From an uncultured Caryophanales bacterium (GTDB lineage: Bacteria > Bacillota_I > Bacilli_A > RFN20 > CAG-826), in NCBI GenBank assembly GCA_946409515.1, contig CAMJWS010000002.1:1-64000 (forward strand): 64,000 nt of DNA, in the 5' to 3' direction. The first letter of the stretch is position 1, and each line of letters opens with the position of its first letter. Made by a program: the position numbers and the translations under genes. Shown here in pieces: positions 43,053 to 51,751 of the stretch. Below the pieces are notes generated by a model. The model saw nothing but the letters and a program-made list of their open reading frames with translations. It did not search any database and was not told where the DNA came from.

Positions 43053-44582
43053 CTATTTAACGTAAACGATTTCAAAATCACATTTGGTAATCTCGCAACC
43101 GCTATTTTTGGATGTAAGAGAGATTACCGCTTCATCGTTCATACCTACTAAATCTTTTGTGTTTAATTGATACCATGGAGAAGTAAGAGTACCTTCACCT
43201 TGTAAGAGATCTTTATCTTCAAACACTTTGATCTTCTTACCGCCAAACATCATTTGAAGTGTGACTTTTATATCATTATGTGCTTCATTGAATTTGATAT
43301 TTGGACGGAAATACACTTTTTTGTAACCTTTACCGTTTAACCCTTGAGGATTATACATTGTTTCACAAGCACTGATACGGAAACTATCTAAGTATTCGTT
43401 ATTCTTTTTGATTGTTACAGAATGTTTTGATGCACCATTAGGAACATCGTCGTGGCCAACAAATCTATGACTATCTCTAATAGCAGCGCTTTTTTCGCTA
43501 TAATCAATGTTTTCGATTGATTTCTTATATTCTTCAAATTTGTTGAGTTTATATTCTTTGTAAGCTTCCTCAATATTGCATGTAAAAGTACTGTAACCTT
43601 CAGGTAGATAATCGTAGAATGTCTTGGTTCTATAAGTGATTAATCTAGCGCCGATATTATCAAAATCATTTGATGAATAAGAACGTTCATCACCCATAAC
43701 CCAATAATCATCAAGATTTAAGATTGGCTCATCATCTAATAATTTATCAACAGCTTCATTGATTTTTTCTTTGTCATAGACATTGCAGTTAATAATGGCG
43801 TTAGCGCTTTTGCTTGAAAAGCCCATAAGCATCATTTGAGATGGCGCAAAAGTAAGAGCAGTAATGTATTCAGTACCATATTTATCGAAAAGTTCGAAAT
43901 ATGATTCATTGTTGTCCTTATCTAAGGCTGCCTTTAGATCTGTTAAGTATTCATCTGTGTAGTAATCTCTTGGGTTTTTTGGATGACGTGCATCGTGGCA
44001 GAAATTACCTAATACTTCTGCAAAGACATAGTAACTTTTTATCTCATCATCAGCATTTTTGTGATTTGTGTGTTTAAAGAATTTGCTCAAATATTCCTTT
44101 GTGGTGGCATGCTTGATTTCTTTATTAAGCTCAGCTTCTTCTGCGCTTCGATAACCAAGATAGTAATCGGTCATAAAGGTATCTTCGAATTCTTTAACAA
44201 AGTCATCAAAGGCTGCATAACCAAATGCTCTGCCAGGGTTTTTACCATGAGCAGATGAATCTACCATTTCGCTCATATCTTCTCTAAACTGAGGAGTGAA
44301 AGGACAGTGTTCTTGATCTGGAACAATGACTGTGCCAACTGTTGGAATAGGACCAACGTTAACACCAATGTAACTACGGTCATAGTAAATTAAGCCTTCT
44401 TCTGATTGTGGTTCAACTTGTTCATATGGATCTTCTGTAGTGGAAGCTACATCATCATAAACAACACTAGAACCGGCATTTTTAGAAGCAACAAATGGAT
44501 TATCTATCGCATTAGACCCCTCATTGTTAGTGGCACAACTAGAAAGTAAAAATGGGATTAATAATAATGTTTTAATTTTCAT
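43053..44582 (-). CDS. Lipoprotein with MACPF-like (pore-forming superfamily) core
   Basis: 509 residues. Lipobox LLSSC (Cys16). An Asn/Ser/Glu-rich linker is followed by a region (about 110-385) whose centre reads ELFDKYGTEYITALTF (YGTEY 235-239). It resembles the MACPF signature Y/F-G-T-H-Y followed by a strand, with the usual preceding helix ending in YFELFD; His is replaced by Glu. The GG that often follows is absent. A C-terminal beta domain (about 395-509) could bind targets. MACPF proteins make pores in membranes or act as inert adhesion/targeting proteins; bacterial lipoprotein members serve competition in Bacteroides. Assignment is from pattern alone. Strong AAGGAGG precedes the ATG. 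Confidence 0.55.
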   Translation of the reverse strand: MKIKTLLLIPFLLSSCATNNEGSNAIDNPFVASKNAGSSVVYDDVASTTEDPYEQVEPQSEEGLIYYDRSYIGVNVGPIPTVGTVIVPDQEHCPFTPQFREDMSEMVDSSAHGKNPGRAFGYAAFDDFVKEFEDTFMTDYYLGYRSAEEAELNKEIKHATTKEYLSKFFKHTNHKNADDEIKSYYVFAEVLGNFCHDARHPKNPRDYYTDEYLTDLKAALDKDNNESYFELFDKYGTEYITALTFAPSQMMLMGFSSKSANAIINCNVYDKEKINEAVDKLLDDEPILNLDDYWVMGDERSYSSNDFDNIGARLITYRTKTFYDYLPEGYSTFTCNIEEAYKEYKLNKFEEYKKSIENIDYSEKSAAIRDSHRFVGHDDVPNGASKHSVTIKKNNEYLDSFRISACETMYNPQGLNGKGYKKVYFRPNIKFNEAHNDIKVTLQMMFGGKKIKVFEDKDLLQGEGTLTSPWYQLNTKDLVGMNDEAVISLTSKNSGCEITKCDFEIVYVK

Positions 44583-44615
44583 GGTGTTTTTCCTCCTTAC
44601 AATATTCTTATAAAA

Positions 44616-44680
44616 GTGTGATTACATCACTGTTTTTATCACACCTAACGCCTATTATATTTATATGTAAAAAAGGTCAA
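44616..44680 (-). promoter_or_regulatory. Promoter and repeated GTGAT/ATCAC operator-like site of the MACPF-like gene
   Basis: Reading the minus strand: TTGACC (44680-44675), 15-bp spacer, TATAAT (44659-44654). Downstream, plus-strand GTGTGAT (44616-44622), ATCAC (44626-44630) and ATCACAC (44638-44644) form two alternative inverted repeats. One has 7-bp arms and a 15-bp spacer, the other 5-bp arms (GTGAT-TAC-ATCAC). The cluster begins about 10 bp after the -10 box, placing it at the transcription start and early leader. Confidence 0.55.
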
Positions 44681-44781
44681 TAAAAATCGAAAAAAACTTG
44701 CGGTATTTTCCTATTTATTGTTTAATATAATACTCTACAAAAATAACATTATATGTTATATTAAAAAGTGAGGTATTGCTT

Positions 44782-46089
44782 ATGAGAATGGTAGATTTAA
44801 TCATTAAGAAGCGTGAAGGTCATGCTTTAACTCGTGAAGAGATTGCTTTCTGGATTGACGGTTATGTCAATGGTGTCATCCCTGATTACCAAGTCAGTGC
44901 GATGAATATGGCGATTCTTTTCAAAGGAATGACTGAAGAAGAAGTCATTAACTTAACTGATTTAATGGAACACTCTGGTGAAACATTAGACTTATCTAAT
45001 CTCAGAGGTGTTAAAGTTGATAAACATAGTACTGGTGGTGTTGGTGATAAGACCTCTTTGGTCCTTGGACCAATGGTGGCCGCTTGTGGTGCGACATTCG
45101 CTAAATTAAGTGGTCGTGGTTTAGGCCATACCGGTGGTACTTTAGATAAATTAGAATCTATCCCAGGACTAACAATCCAAGTCAATGGTGATCGTTTTAT
45201 TAACCAAGTCAATAAAATTGGTATCGCTATTGCGGGTCAAACTCAATCCTTAGTTCCTGCGGATAAGAAGATGTACGCTCTTAGAGACGTTACAGGTACA
45301 GTTGAATCCATTCCATTAATTGCCGCTTCTGTTATGTCTAAGAAATTAGCTGCTGGTACAGACGCTATTCTTTTAGATGTTACTTTAGGCAATGGTGCCT
45401 TTATGAAAGATATTAACCAAGCCAGAATCTTAGCCAAGTTAATGGTCAAGATTGGTAATGGTTTAAAACGTGATACACGTGCAGTTTTATCCAACATGGA
45501 TGAGCCTTTAGGCTTAGCAGTTGGTAACGCTTTAGAGGTTAAAGAAGCTATCGCCGCTTTGCATGGTGAAGGTCCAGAAGATTTAATGGAACTTTGCTAT
45601 ATCGCTGGTGCGATTATGCTCGAACAAGCACATATCTGTAAAGACTATGAGCACGGCCGTAAAATGCTTGAAGAATGCATTAAAGATGGCTCCGCTTTCA
45701 ATAAGTTCTTAGAAATGGTTGAGGCTCAAGGTGGCGATGTCTCTTACATCTTACATCCAGAGAAGTTTGCAGTCGCTAAGAACATCGTTCCTATCTACGC
45801 TAAAGAAGAAGGCTATGTTAAAGCCATTGATGCTTTAGAAATCGGCTTATCTTCCATGACCTTAGGTGGCGGTAGAGAAACATTAGACGATGTCATTGAT
45901 ATGGCCGCTGGTATTATGCTCAATAAGAAAGTTGGCGATTACGTTAAAGAAGGCGAAGTCTTATGCTACTTACATTCTAATAAGAATGTCACCTTAATTA
46001 ATCGCGTTGCTAAGAATGTCGCGGATTCTTTCAAAATCTGCAAAGGATTCGTTGAAAAACCAAAGGTTGTTTTAGAAGTCATTCAATAA
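44782..46089 (+). CDS. pdp: Pyrimidine-nucleoside / thymidine phosphorylase
   Basis: 435 residues from ATG 44782; a TTG two codons earlier is less likely given the GTGAGG site at 44767. KHSTGGVGDKTSLVLGPMVAACG is the conserved phosphate/nucleoside signature of the family. GRGLGHTGGTLDKLESIPG follows. It cleaves uridine, deoxyuridine or thymidine to base and (deoxy)ribose-1-phosphate. Whether thymidine-specific (DeoA) or broad (Pdp) cannot be settled by eye. Co-transcribed with dtd and mnmA. Confidence 0.92.
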   Translation: MRMVDLIIKKREGHALTREEIAFWIDGYVNGVIPDYQVSAMNMAILFKGMTEEEVINLTDLMEHSGETLDLSNLRGVKVDKHSTGGVGDKTSLVLGPMVAACGATFAKLSGRGLGHTGGTLDKLESIPGLTIQVNGDRFINQVNKIGIAIAGQTQSLVPADKKMYALRDVTGTVESIPLIAASVMSKKLAAGTDAILLDVTLGNGAFMKDINQARILAKLMVKIGNGLKRDTRAVLSNMDEPLGLAVGNALEVKEAIAALHGEGPEDLMELCYIAGAIMLEQAHICKDYEHGRKMLEECIKDGSAFNKFLEMVEAQGGDVSYILHPEKFAVAKNIVPIYAKEEGYVKAIDALEIGLSSMTLGGGRETLDDVIDMAAGIMLNKKVGDYVKEGEVLCYLHSNKNVTLINRVAKNVADSFKICKGFVEKPKVVLEVIQ

Positions 46090-46090
46090 T

Positions 46091-46543
46091 ATGAGAGTTG
46101 TTTTAACCACCGTATTAAATGCATCAGTCACAATTGATAACAAGGTCTATTCCCAAATTGACCGTGGCTTTTGTTTACTCGTTGGTTTCACTCATAACGA
46201 TGATCAAAAACTCGTTGATAAGATGATCGATAAGATTCTTTCATTGCGTGTCTTTATGGATGAAAGAGGCTTAACAAACTTATCAATTTATGACGTCAAA
46301 GGACAAATTATGTCGGTCAGTCAATTCACACTCTACGCTGATACATCGGGTGGAAGAAGACCATCATTTGTGAATGCGATGAAGCCTGATCAAGCTAGAG
46401 AATTATATGCTTATTTCAATCAACAACTTGAAACTAAGTTTGGCCCAATCGCCACAGGTATCTTTGGTGCTGATATGAAAGTAAGTAGTGTAAATGATGG
46501 ACCTTTTACAGTCCTATTAGATAGCGAGGAATTATTTAAATAA
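46091..46543 (+). CDS. dtd: D-aminoacyl-tRNA deacylase
   Basis: 150 residues. The active-site strands SVSQFTLYADTSGGRRPSF and FGADMKVSSVNDGPFTVLLD (variant of the usual NxGPVT) identify Dtd, which removes D-amino acids from mischarged tRNAs. The cross-subunit motif is here DGPFT rather than NDGPVT: Val is replaced by Phe. It starts 1 nt after pdp with no ribosome binding site. It sits upstream of mnmA and alaS, within a tRNA-quality cluster. Confidence 0.92.
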   Translation: MRVVLTTVLNASVTIDNKVYSQIDRGFCLLVGFTHNDDQKLVDKMIDKILSLRVFMDERGLTNLSIYDVKGQIMSVSQFTLYADTSGGRRPSFVNAMKPDQARELYAYFNQQLETKFGPIATGIFGADMKVSSVNDGPFTVLLDSEELFK

Positions 46544-46544
46544 T

Positions 46545-47657
46545 ATGAAAGTGTTATTAGGTCTTTCTGGTGGTGTTGATAGTGCGGTCTCAGCTTATCT
46601 TCTTTTAAAAGCGGGTCATGAAGTTACCGGTTGCTTTATGCGTAACTGGGATGCGCTCGCTAATGGTGATTATCTAGGTAACCCAACCATTAACAATGAC
46701 CAATGCCCTCAAGAAAAAGACTATGATGATGCTCAAAAAGTCGCTGATAAACTCGGTATCAAATTATTAAGAATTGATTACATCAAAGAGTACTGGGATA
46801 ACGTCTTTACCTATCTCATTAAAGAATATGAATGTGGTAGAACTCCTAACCCAGATATTTTCTGCAATAAATACATTAAGTTTGGTCCATTTTTAAAGTA
46901 CGCTAAAGAACATGGTTATGACGCTATTGCAATGGGTCATTACGCTAAGCGTATTGATAAAGATGGTGTGGCGTATTTACTTAAGAGCTTTGATAAAAAC
47001 AAAGATCAAACATATTTCTTAAGTCAAATTAGCCAAGAACAATTATCATTCTGCTTATTCCCACTAGGGGATATTGATAAACCAGAAGTGAGAAGAATCG
47101 CTCATGAACTCGATTTAGAATCAGTGATGGATAAAAAAGATAGCACTGGTATTTGCTTTATCGGTGAAAGAAACTTTAAGGACTTCTTAAAGAATTATAT
47201 TCCAGCACAACGTGGCGATATCATCGACATCGAAGGTCACCGTAAAGTCGGTGAGCATGAAGGGGCGATGTATTACACAATCGGTCAAAGAAAAGGCTTA
47301 GGTATCGGTGGTATTCATGGGGAAGAAGCTAAAGGCTGGTTTGTCGTCGATAAGGATGTTAAAAAGAACATTTTATATGTTGCTAGTGGTGATGAAAGTG
47401 GTTACTTATACTCTAAGGGTTGTACTGTCACTAACTTAAACTGGATTAGTAAGAAACCAGAAGATAATCAAAGATTAAACGCAAAGTTTAGATATAGACA
47501 AGCTGATAATCCAATCATCATTAAAGAAATAAATGATGAACAAATCACTTTAGAATTTGTAGAACCAATCAAAGCGGTCACGCCAGGTCAAGCCGCGGTC
47601 ATTTATGACGGAGATATCTGCCTTGGTGGTGGTCTAATTGATAAAGTTATCAAATAG
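46545..47657 (+). CDS. mnmA: tRNA-specific 2-thiouridylase MnmA
   Basis: 370 residues. PP-loop LSGGVDSAVSAYLL at residues 6-19, CFMRNWD, PDIFCNKYIKF (first catalytic Cys) and DSTGICFIGERNF (second Cys), then the C-terminal beta domain with GPGQAAV-like TPGQAAVIYDGD. MnmA makes s2U at the wobble position of Glu, Gln and Lys tRNAs. It starts 1 nt after dtd. The T-box leader of alaS begins about 40 nt after its stop. Confidence 0.95.
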   Translation: MKVLLGLSGGVDSAVSAYLLLKAGHEVTGCFMRNWDALANGDYLGNPTINNDQCPQEKDYDDAQKVADKLGIKLLRIDYIKEYWDNVFTYLIKEYECGRTPNPDIFCNKYIKFGPFLKYAKEHGYDAIAMGHYAKRIDKDGVAYLLKSFDKNKDQTYFLSQISQEQLSFCLFPLGDIDKPEVRRIAHELDLESVMDKKDSTGICFIGERNFKDFLKNYIPAQRGDIIDIEGHRKVGEHEGAMYYTIGQRKGLGIGGIHGEEAKGWFVVDKDVKKNILYVASGDESGYLYSKGCTVTNLNWISKKPEDNQRLNAKFRYRQADNPIIIKEINDEQITLEFVEPIKAVTPGQAAVIYDGDICLGGGLIDKVIK

Positions 47658-47696
47658 TTATAGTTTTTATCATTTTTTAATGATATATTATTGTCG

Positions 47697-47915
47697 CAAA
47701 GCAGGAAGCTAATATAGTTATTGACCTTCTAGCGAGTGCCGGTTGGTGAAAAGGGCATAAGGAAAATACTATAAAGCCACTTCCGAAGTTTCGGGTAATG
47801 CCGACGTCAGAATAACGATTTATTCTTAAATAAGTGCTCCCATAATCATGGAAGAATAAGGATGGTACCGCGGAGAAATCCGTTCCTTAAAGAGGTACTT
47901 TTTATTTATTTGGAG
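47697..47915 (+). promoter_or_regulatory. T-box riboswitch (alanine) upstream of alaS
   Basis: Stem I base pairs GGAAG (47704) with CTTCC (47779-47783) and TATAGT with ACTATA. Between them, the 3' side of the specifier loop reads AAGCCA, with Ala codon GCC at 47776-47778. AGCGAGTGCCGGTTGGTG resembles the AG-bulge and distal region of stem I. The conserved T-box TAAGGATGGTACCGCGG is at 47857-47873, and GTACC/GGTAC forms a terminator before TTTTTATTTATTT. Uncharged alanyl tRNA should favour the antiterminator and alaS expression. A TATATT -10 lies near 47685. Confidence 0.9.
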
Positions 47916-47922
47916 GTATTCT

Positions 47923-50517
47923 ATGAAGTACATGAAAAGTAAAGACATTCGTAGAATGTGGTTAGACTTCTTTGAAAGCAAAGGTCACCATGTTGAACCA
48001 GGTTCTTCTTTAATTCCAAAGAATGACCCAACTTTATTATGGATCAACGCTGGTGTGGCCGCTTTAAAGAAATACTTTGATGGTAGTGAGATCCCACCAA
48101 GCAGAAGAATCACAAACGCGCAAAAATGTATCAGAACTAACGATATTGAAAACGTTGGTGATGCCACTCACTTAACTTTCTTTGAAATGTTAGGTAACTT
48201 CTCCATCGGTGACTATTTTAGAAAAGAAGTCATTCCATGGGCATGGGAAATGTTAACAAGTGAAAAATGGTTCAACTTTCCAAAGGAAAGATTATATGTC
48301 ACCTATCACCCAGATGATTTAGAAACAAAGAAATGCTGGATGGATGCTGGTGTTCCTGAAGACCATTTAATTATTAAAGAAGATAACTTCTGGGAAATTG
48401 GTGAAGGTCCATGTGGTCCTGATACTGAAATTCACTTTGATAGAGGTGAAAAGTTTGACCCAGAAGGTGTTGGTCTAAAACTCTTAATTGAAGATTTACC
48501 AAACTTTAGATTCGTTGAGATTTGGAATATCGTCTTCTCCCAATTTAATAGTGAAATTGGTAAAAAGAGAAGTGAATATAAAGAACTACCAAGTAAGAAC
48601 ATCGATACCGGTGCGGGTTTAGAAAGATTTGTGACCGTTATCCAAGGTACAGATACTTGCTATGAAACAGACTTATTCTGGCCAATGATTGAAAAAACTG
48701 AACAAATCTGTGGCAAGAAATATAACGATAATCCAAGAGCCTTTAGAGTTATCGCCGACCACATTAGAACAATTACCTTCGCTTTAGCGGATGGCGAATC
48801 TTTCTCTAATGAAGGTAGAGGCTACGTTCTACGTAGGCTTCTTAGAAGAGCGGTCCGTTATGGCAAACTCTTAGGCATGGAAAAACCATTCATCTATCAA
48901 CTCGTTGATGTCGTCGCTAACAACATGGAAGACTACTATCCATATTTACAAGGTAAGAAAGAATTCGTTGCTAAGATTGTTAAAGCCGAAGAAGAAAAAT
49001 TCATTAAGACTTTAACAAATGGTGAAGCTTTATTAATGAAATTAATTAATGATAATAAAGCTGTTACCGGTGCGGATGTCTTCAAACTCTATGATACATT
49101 TGGTTTTCCAAAAGAACTCACTTTAGAAATCTGTGAAGAACAAGGTATCAAAGTGGATCTCGAAGAATTCGAAAAGCTCATGAAAGAGCAAAGAGAAAGA
49201 GCGAGAACTGCCCGTGGTGACCAACAATCCATGAATAAGCAAGCCATTGACTTAATGAAATGTACAGTGGCTTCTAAATTTAACTATGGCAGTGAACCAG
49301 TTAAAGCTAAAGTAGTCGCTTGTTTCAAAGATGGTAACAAAGTCGATTCATTAGATGATGAAGGTGAAATCATACTTGATGTCACTAATTTCTACGCTGA
49401 AAGCGGTGGTCAAGTTGCGGACACTGGTGTCATTGAAAATGACAATGTCTCCATGAAAGTCACTAATGTCATTAAAGCGCCTAATAAACAACACTTACAT
49501 TCTGTGAAAGTGATGTTTGGTGAAGTTAAAGTTGGCGACGAAGTCGTCGCTAAGATCGATGAATTTAGAAGAGCCTTAATCGCTCGTAACCATTCATCAG
49601 TTCACTTATTACAACAAGCCTTAACTGAAGTTTTGGGTGATCATATTGCTCAACACGGTTCTTACGTGAATGATGAATATTCTCACTTTGACTTCAATCA
49701 CTTCCAGAAGATGTCTCCAGAACAAATCGCGGAAGTCGAAAGAAGAGTTAATCAATATATCGCTCAAGCCATCAAAGAAGAAACGTTCATTCTTCCAATT
49801 GAAGAAGCTAAAAAGATGGGCGCTAAGGCGTTATTTGATGATAAATATGGTGATACAGTAAGAGTGGTTACCTTTGGTGAAGTAAGTAAAGAATTCTGTG
49901 GTGGTACCCATGTCACTAATACAAGTGATATCGGTGTCTTCGTCATTGAATATGAAGAAAGTGTCGCTGCAGGTATTAGAAGAATTCAAGCTAGAACATC
50001 TTTCGGTGCTTATGAACTTCTTAAGAAGAGAGAAAACATCCTCAATCAAGCTCGTGACTTGTTAGGCATTGGTTCCATTAACGATGTGCCAAACAAACTC
50101 AAAGCCTTACAAAATGAAAAGGATGCTTACCGTAAAGAAGCTGACACCTTAAAACAAAAATTAGCGAACGCCACAAGTGGTAACCTTGCTAATGAATTTA
50201 AGGAACAAGACGGCTTGTTAGTCTTATTCAAATACTTAAAAGATCAAAAGCGTGACTCTTTATTAAAGATTGTTGATAGCCTTAAGGCTAATAAAGACAA
50301 TTACCTCATCGCTTTAGTTGGTGAAGAAAATGGTGGTTATCCAATCGTTGTCGCTGCTTCTAAAGCCGCTAACGATAAAGGCTATCTTGCTGGTAAACTT
50401 GTTAAAGACATTGCTGGTTTACTCGGTGGCTCTGGTGGTGGCCGTCCAGACTTAGCCTCAGGTGCTGGTAGAGATATCGCTAAGATTGAAGAAGCTAAAA
50501 AGCTTATCATTAAGTAA
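47923..50517 (+). CDS. alaS: Alanyl-tRNA synthetase
   Basis: 864 residues. Class II catalytic domain (about 1-250; FFESKGHHVEPGSSLIP, ENVGDATHLTFFEMLGNFS), tRNA-recognition helices, editing domain with HSSVHLLQQAL (H-x3-H) and CGGTH metal ligands, and C-terminal DHHA1 domain ending GGSGGGRPDLASGAG. All elements of a full-length enzyme are present. GGAGG precedes the ATG by 7 nt. Controlled by the upstream T-box and followed by an intrinsic terminator. Confidence 0.97.
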   Translation: MKYMKSKDIRRMWLDFFESKGHHVEPGSSLIPKNDPTLLWINAGVAALKKYFDGSEIPPSRRITNAQKCIRTNDIENVGDATHLTFFEMLGNFSIGDYFRKEVIPWAWEMLTSEKWFNFPKERLYVTYHPDDLETKKCWMDAGVPEDHLIIKEDNFWEIGEGPCGPDTEIHFDRGEKFDPEGVGLKLLIEDLPNFRFVEIWNIVFSQFNSEIGKKRSEYKELPSKNIDTGAGLERFVTVIQGTDTCYETDLFWPMIEKTEQICGKKYNDNPRAFRVIADHIRTITFALADGESFSNEGRGYVLRRLLRRAVRYGKLLGMEKPFIYQLVDVVANNMEDYYPYLQGKKEFVAKIVKAEEEKFIKTLTNGEALLMKLINDNKAVTGADVFKLYDTFGFPKELTLEICEEQGIKVDLEEFEKLMKEQRERARTARGDQQSMNKQAIDLMKCTVASKFNYGSEPVKAKVVACFKDGNKVDSLDDEGEIILDVTNFYAESGGQVADTGVIENDNVSMKVTNVIKAPNKQHLHSVKVMFGEVKVGDEVVAKIDEFRRALIARNHSSVHLLQQALTEVLGDHIAQHGSYVNDEYSHFDFNHFQKMSPEQIAEVERRVNQYIAQAIKEETFILPIEEAKKMGAKALFDDKYGDTVRVVTFGEVSKEFCGGTHVTNTSDIGVFVIEYEESVAAGIRRIQARTSFGAYELLKKRENILNQARDLLGIGSINDVPNKLKALQNEKDAYRKEADTLKQKLANATSGNLANEFKEQDGLLVLFKYLKDQKRDSLLKIVDSLKANKDNYLIALVGEENGGYPIVVAASKAANDKGYLAGKLVKDIAGLLGGSGGGRPDLASGAGRDIAKIEEAKKLIIK

Positions 50518-50522
50518 AATAA

Positions 50523-50554
50523 AGACTGGGTGAAAATATTCATCCAGTTTTTTT
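50523..50554 (+). terminator. Intrinsic terminator after alaS
   Basis: ACTGGGTGAA (50525-50534) pairs with TTCATCCAGT (50539-50548) with one G-U pair, then TTTTTTT. Confidence 0.88.
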
Positions 50555-50603
50555 AGCAGTTTTTTATTCTATATTCGTCTTAATAGGTGAGAGGTAATAG
50601 GCT

Positions 50604-51170
50604 ATGAAAAAACTAATTCTTTTATCAGCAATATTATTATCCCTATCAGCGTGTAACGATCCTTATCCTATACTTAAGAAGCATGGCTTATCTAAAAAAG
50701 ATATTCTTACCAATTATTCACAAGCCAGCGCTATCAGTGCTTTTGAATCAACCGTTGAAGGTGATTCCTATTCTTACATATTGATTAAGCAATATGATGA
50801 GTTACAAGATTTCATCGCTCAGTTAAAAGAAAGTCATGCTACTGCGATAAGTGAAGAAAACGAAGAAAAAGATACCGCTTTAATTAAAAGTATCAATGCG
50901 CTAGAAAGCTATAATGGAACAAACTTTGACTCATATAATTTTTTGATTCTCGGTGAGACTTCAGATGCGACATATAATGCCGACCGCTATAAACTTGAAA
51001 ACATTTATTATAAAGACCGCATTATCTATTTTCATGAATATACGACACACGAAATCTTAAAATCACAAAGGCTATTCCTTTATCAGCGTATGACTTTTTT
51101 CATAGGTAAAGATATTGAGTTTGATGATATAAAGTACATCTACACGGATAATTATAAAAAAGGAGAATAA
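50604..51170 (+). CDS. Small lipoprotein, unknown function (tandem pair, first)
   Basis: 188 residues with lipobox SLSAC (Cys17). The mature part begins NDPYPILKKHGLSKKDILTNY and has a mixed alpha/beta pattern with many Tyr, Asp and Lys. Its layout (short linker, helix with AxxA, central helix, C-terminal strands) parallels the next gene, suggesting an old duplication. GAGAGG lies upstream of the ATG. No known domain recognised. It sits between alaS and ruvX, where most Firmicutes have the small yrzL gene instead. Confidence 0.65.
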   Translation: MKKLILLSAILLSLSACNDPYPILKKHGLSKKDILTNYSQASAISAFESTVEGDSYSYILIKQYDELQDFIAQLKESHATAISEENEEKDTALIKSINALESYNGTNFDSYNFLILGETSDATYNADRYKLENIYYKDRIIYFHEYTTHEILKSQRLFLYQRMTFFIGKDIEFDDIKYIYTDNYKKGE

Positions 51171-51173
51171 ATC

Positions 51174-51710
51174 ATGAAAAAATCAATTGTTTCATTAGCC
51201 GTTTTATTGTTCTTAGCGGGTTGCGCAAATAATGGCTATCCTAAATACGCAAAAAACTATAAATATGTTGATGCTTTAAAAGCAAATGGTTTAACAAACG
51301 CTGATAAGATTAATAATGCTTCAGCAGAGATTGTCTCTTTTCATGGCCCAGTCATCAAAGATGAAACTGGCTATCAAAGTATGTATATCATTAAGAGTAG
51401 TGAAGAAGCCACTAACTTTAAAACACTCTTAAAAGATGAACAAGCGTTTGGCGATTTAGATCAAATACCATATGAGCAAGTTAATTACTTTGTAAGTGGT
51501 ACTTTATCTAATTCCAGTAGTGCATATTCATATGTCTTCAAAGGCTTATATATTAAAAACAATACTGTCTATGCACATTTAGAACATGACGATAGAAAAG
51601 AAAAAGGTGTTGGTGTGTCGATGGATATGAAATATCAATACTGCCATTTCACTCTTGATAAGAGCATTTCTTTTACTGACGCTAAACTCATTGTGAGTTA
51701 TTACGAATAA
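51174..51710 (+). CDS. Small lipoprotein, unknown function (tandem pair, second)
   Basis: 178 residues with lipobox LFLAGC (Cys17). The mature part begins ANNGYPKYAKNYKYVDALKANGLTNADKI, comparable to the first lipoprotein (…PYPILKKHGLSKKDI). The middle contains QSMYIIKSSEEATNFKTLLKDE, matching SYILIKQYDELQDFIAQLKES in position and pattern. The C-terminus is strand-rich. AAAGGAG precedes the ATG, 3 nt after the first gene. A surface-exposed pair of unknown role. Confidence 0.65.
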   Translation: MKKSIVSLAVLLFLAGCANNGYPKYAKNYKYVDALKANGLTNADKINNASAEIVSFHGPVIKDETGYQSMYIIKSSEEATNFKTLLKDEQAFGDLDQIPYEQVNYFVSGTLSNSSSAYSYVFKGLYIKNNTVYAHLEHDDRKEKGVGVSMDMKYQYCHFTLDKSISFTDAKLIVSYYE

Positions 51711-51735
51711 AAAACTAACGATAATTTGTTAAACG

Positions 51736-51751
51736 CGTTAATATATTAACG
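51736..51751 (+). promoter_or_regulatory. 16-bp perfect palindrome covering the ruvX promoter and start codon
   Basis: CGTTAATATATTAACG reads the same on both strands. It contains the probable -10 (TAATAT 51739-51744) and its last base is the first base of the GTG start codon 6 nt downstream. Arrangement is leaderless. Confidence 0.5.
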
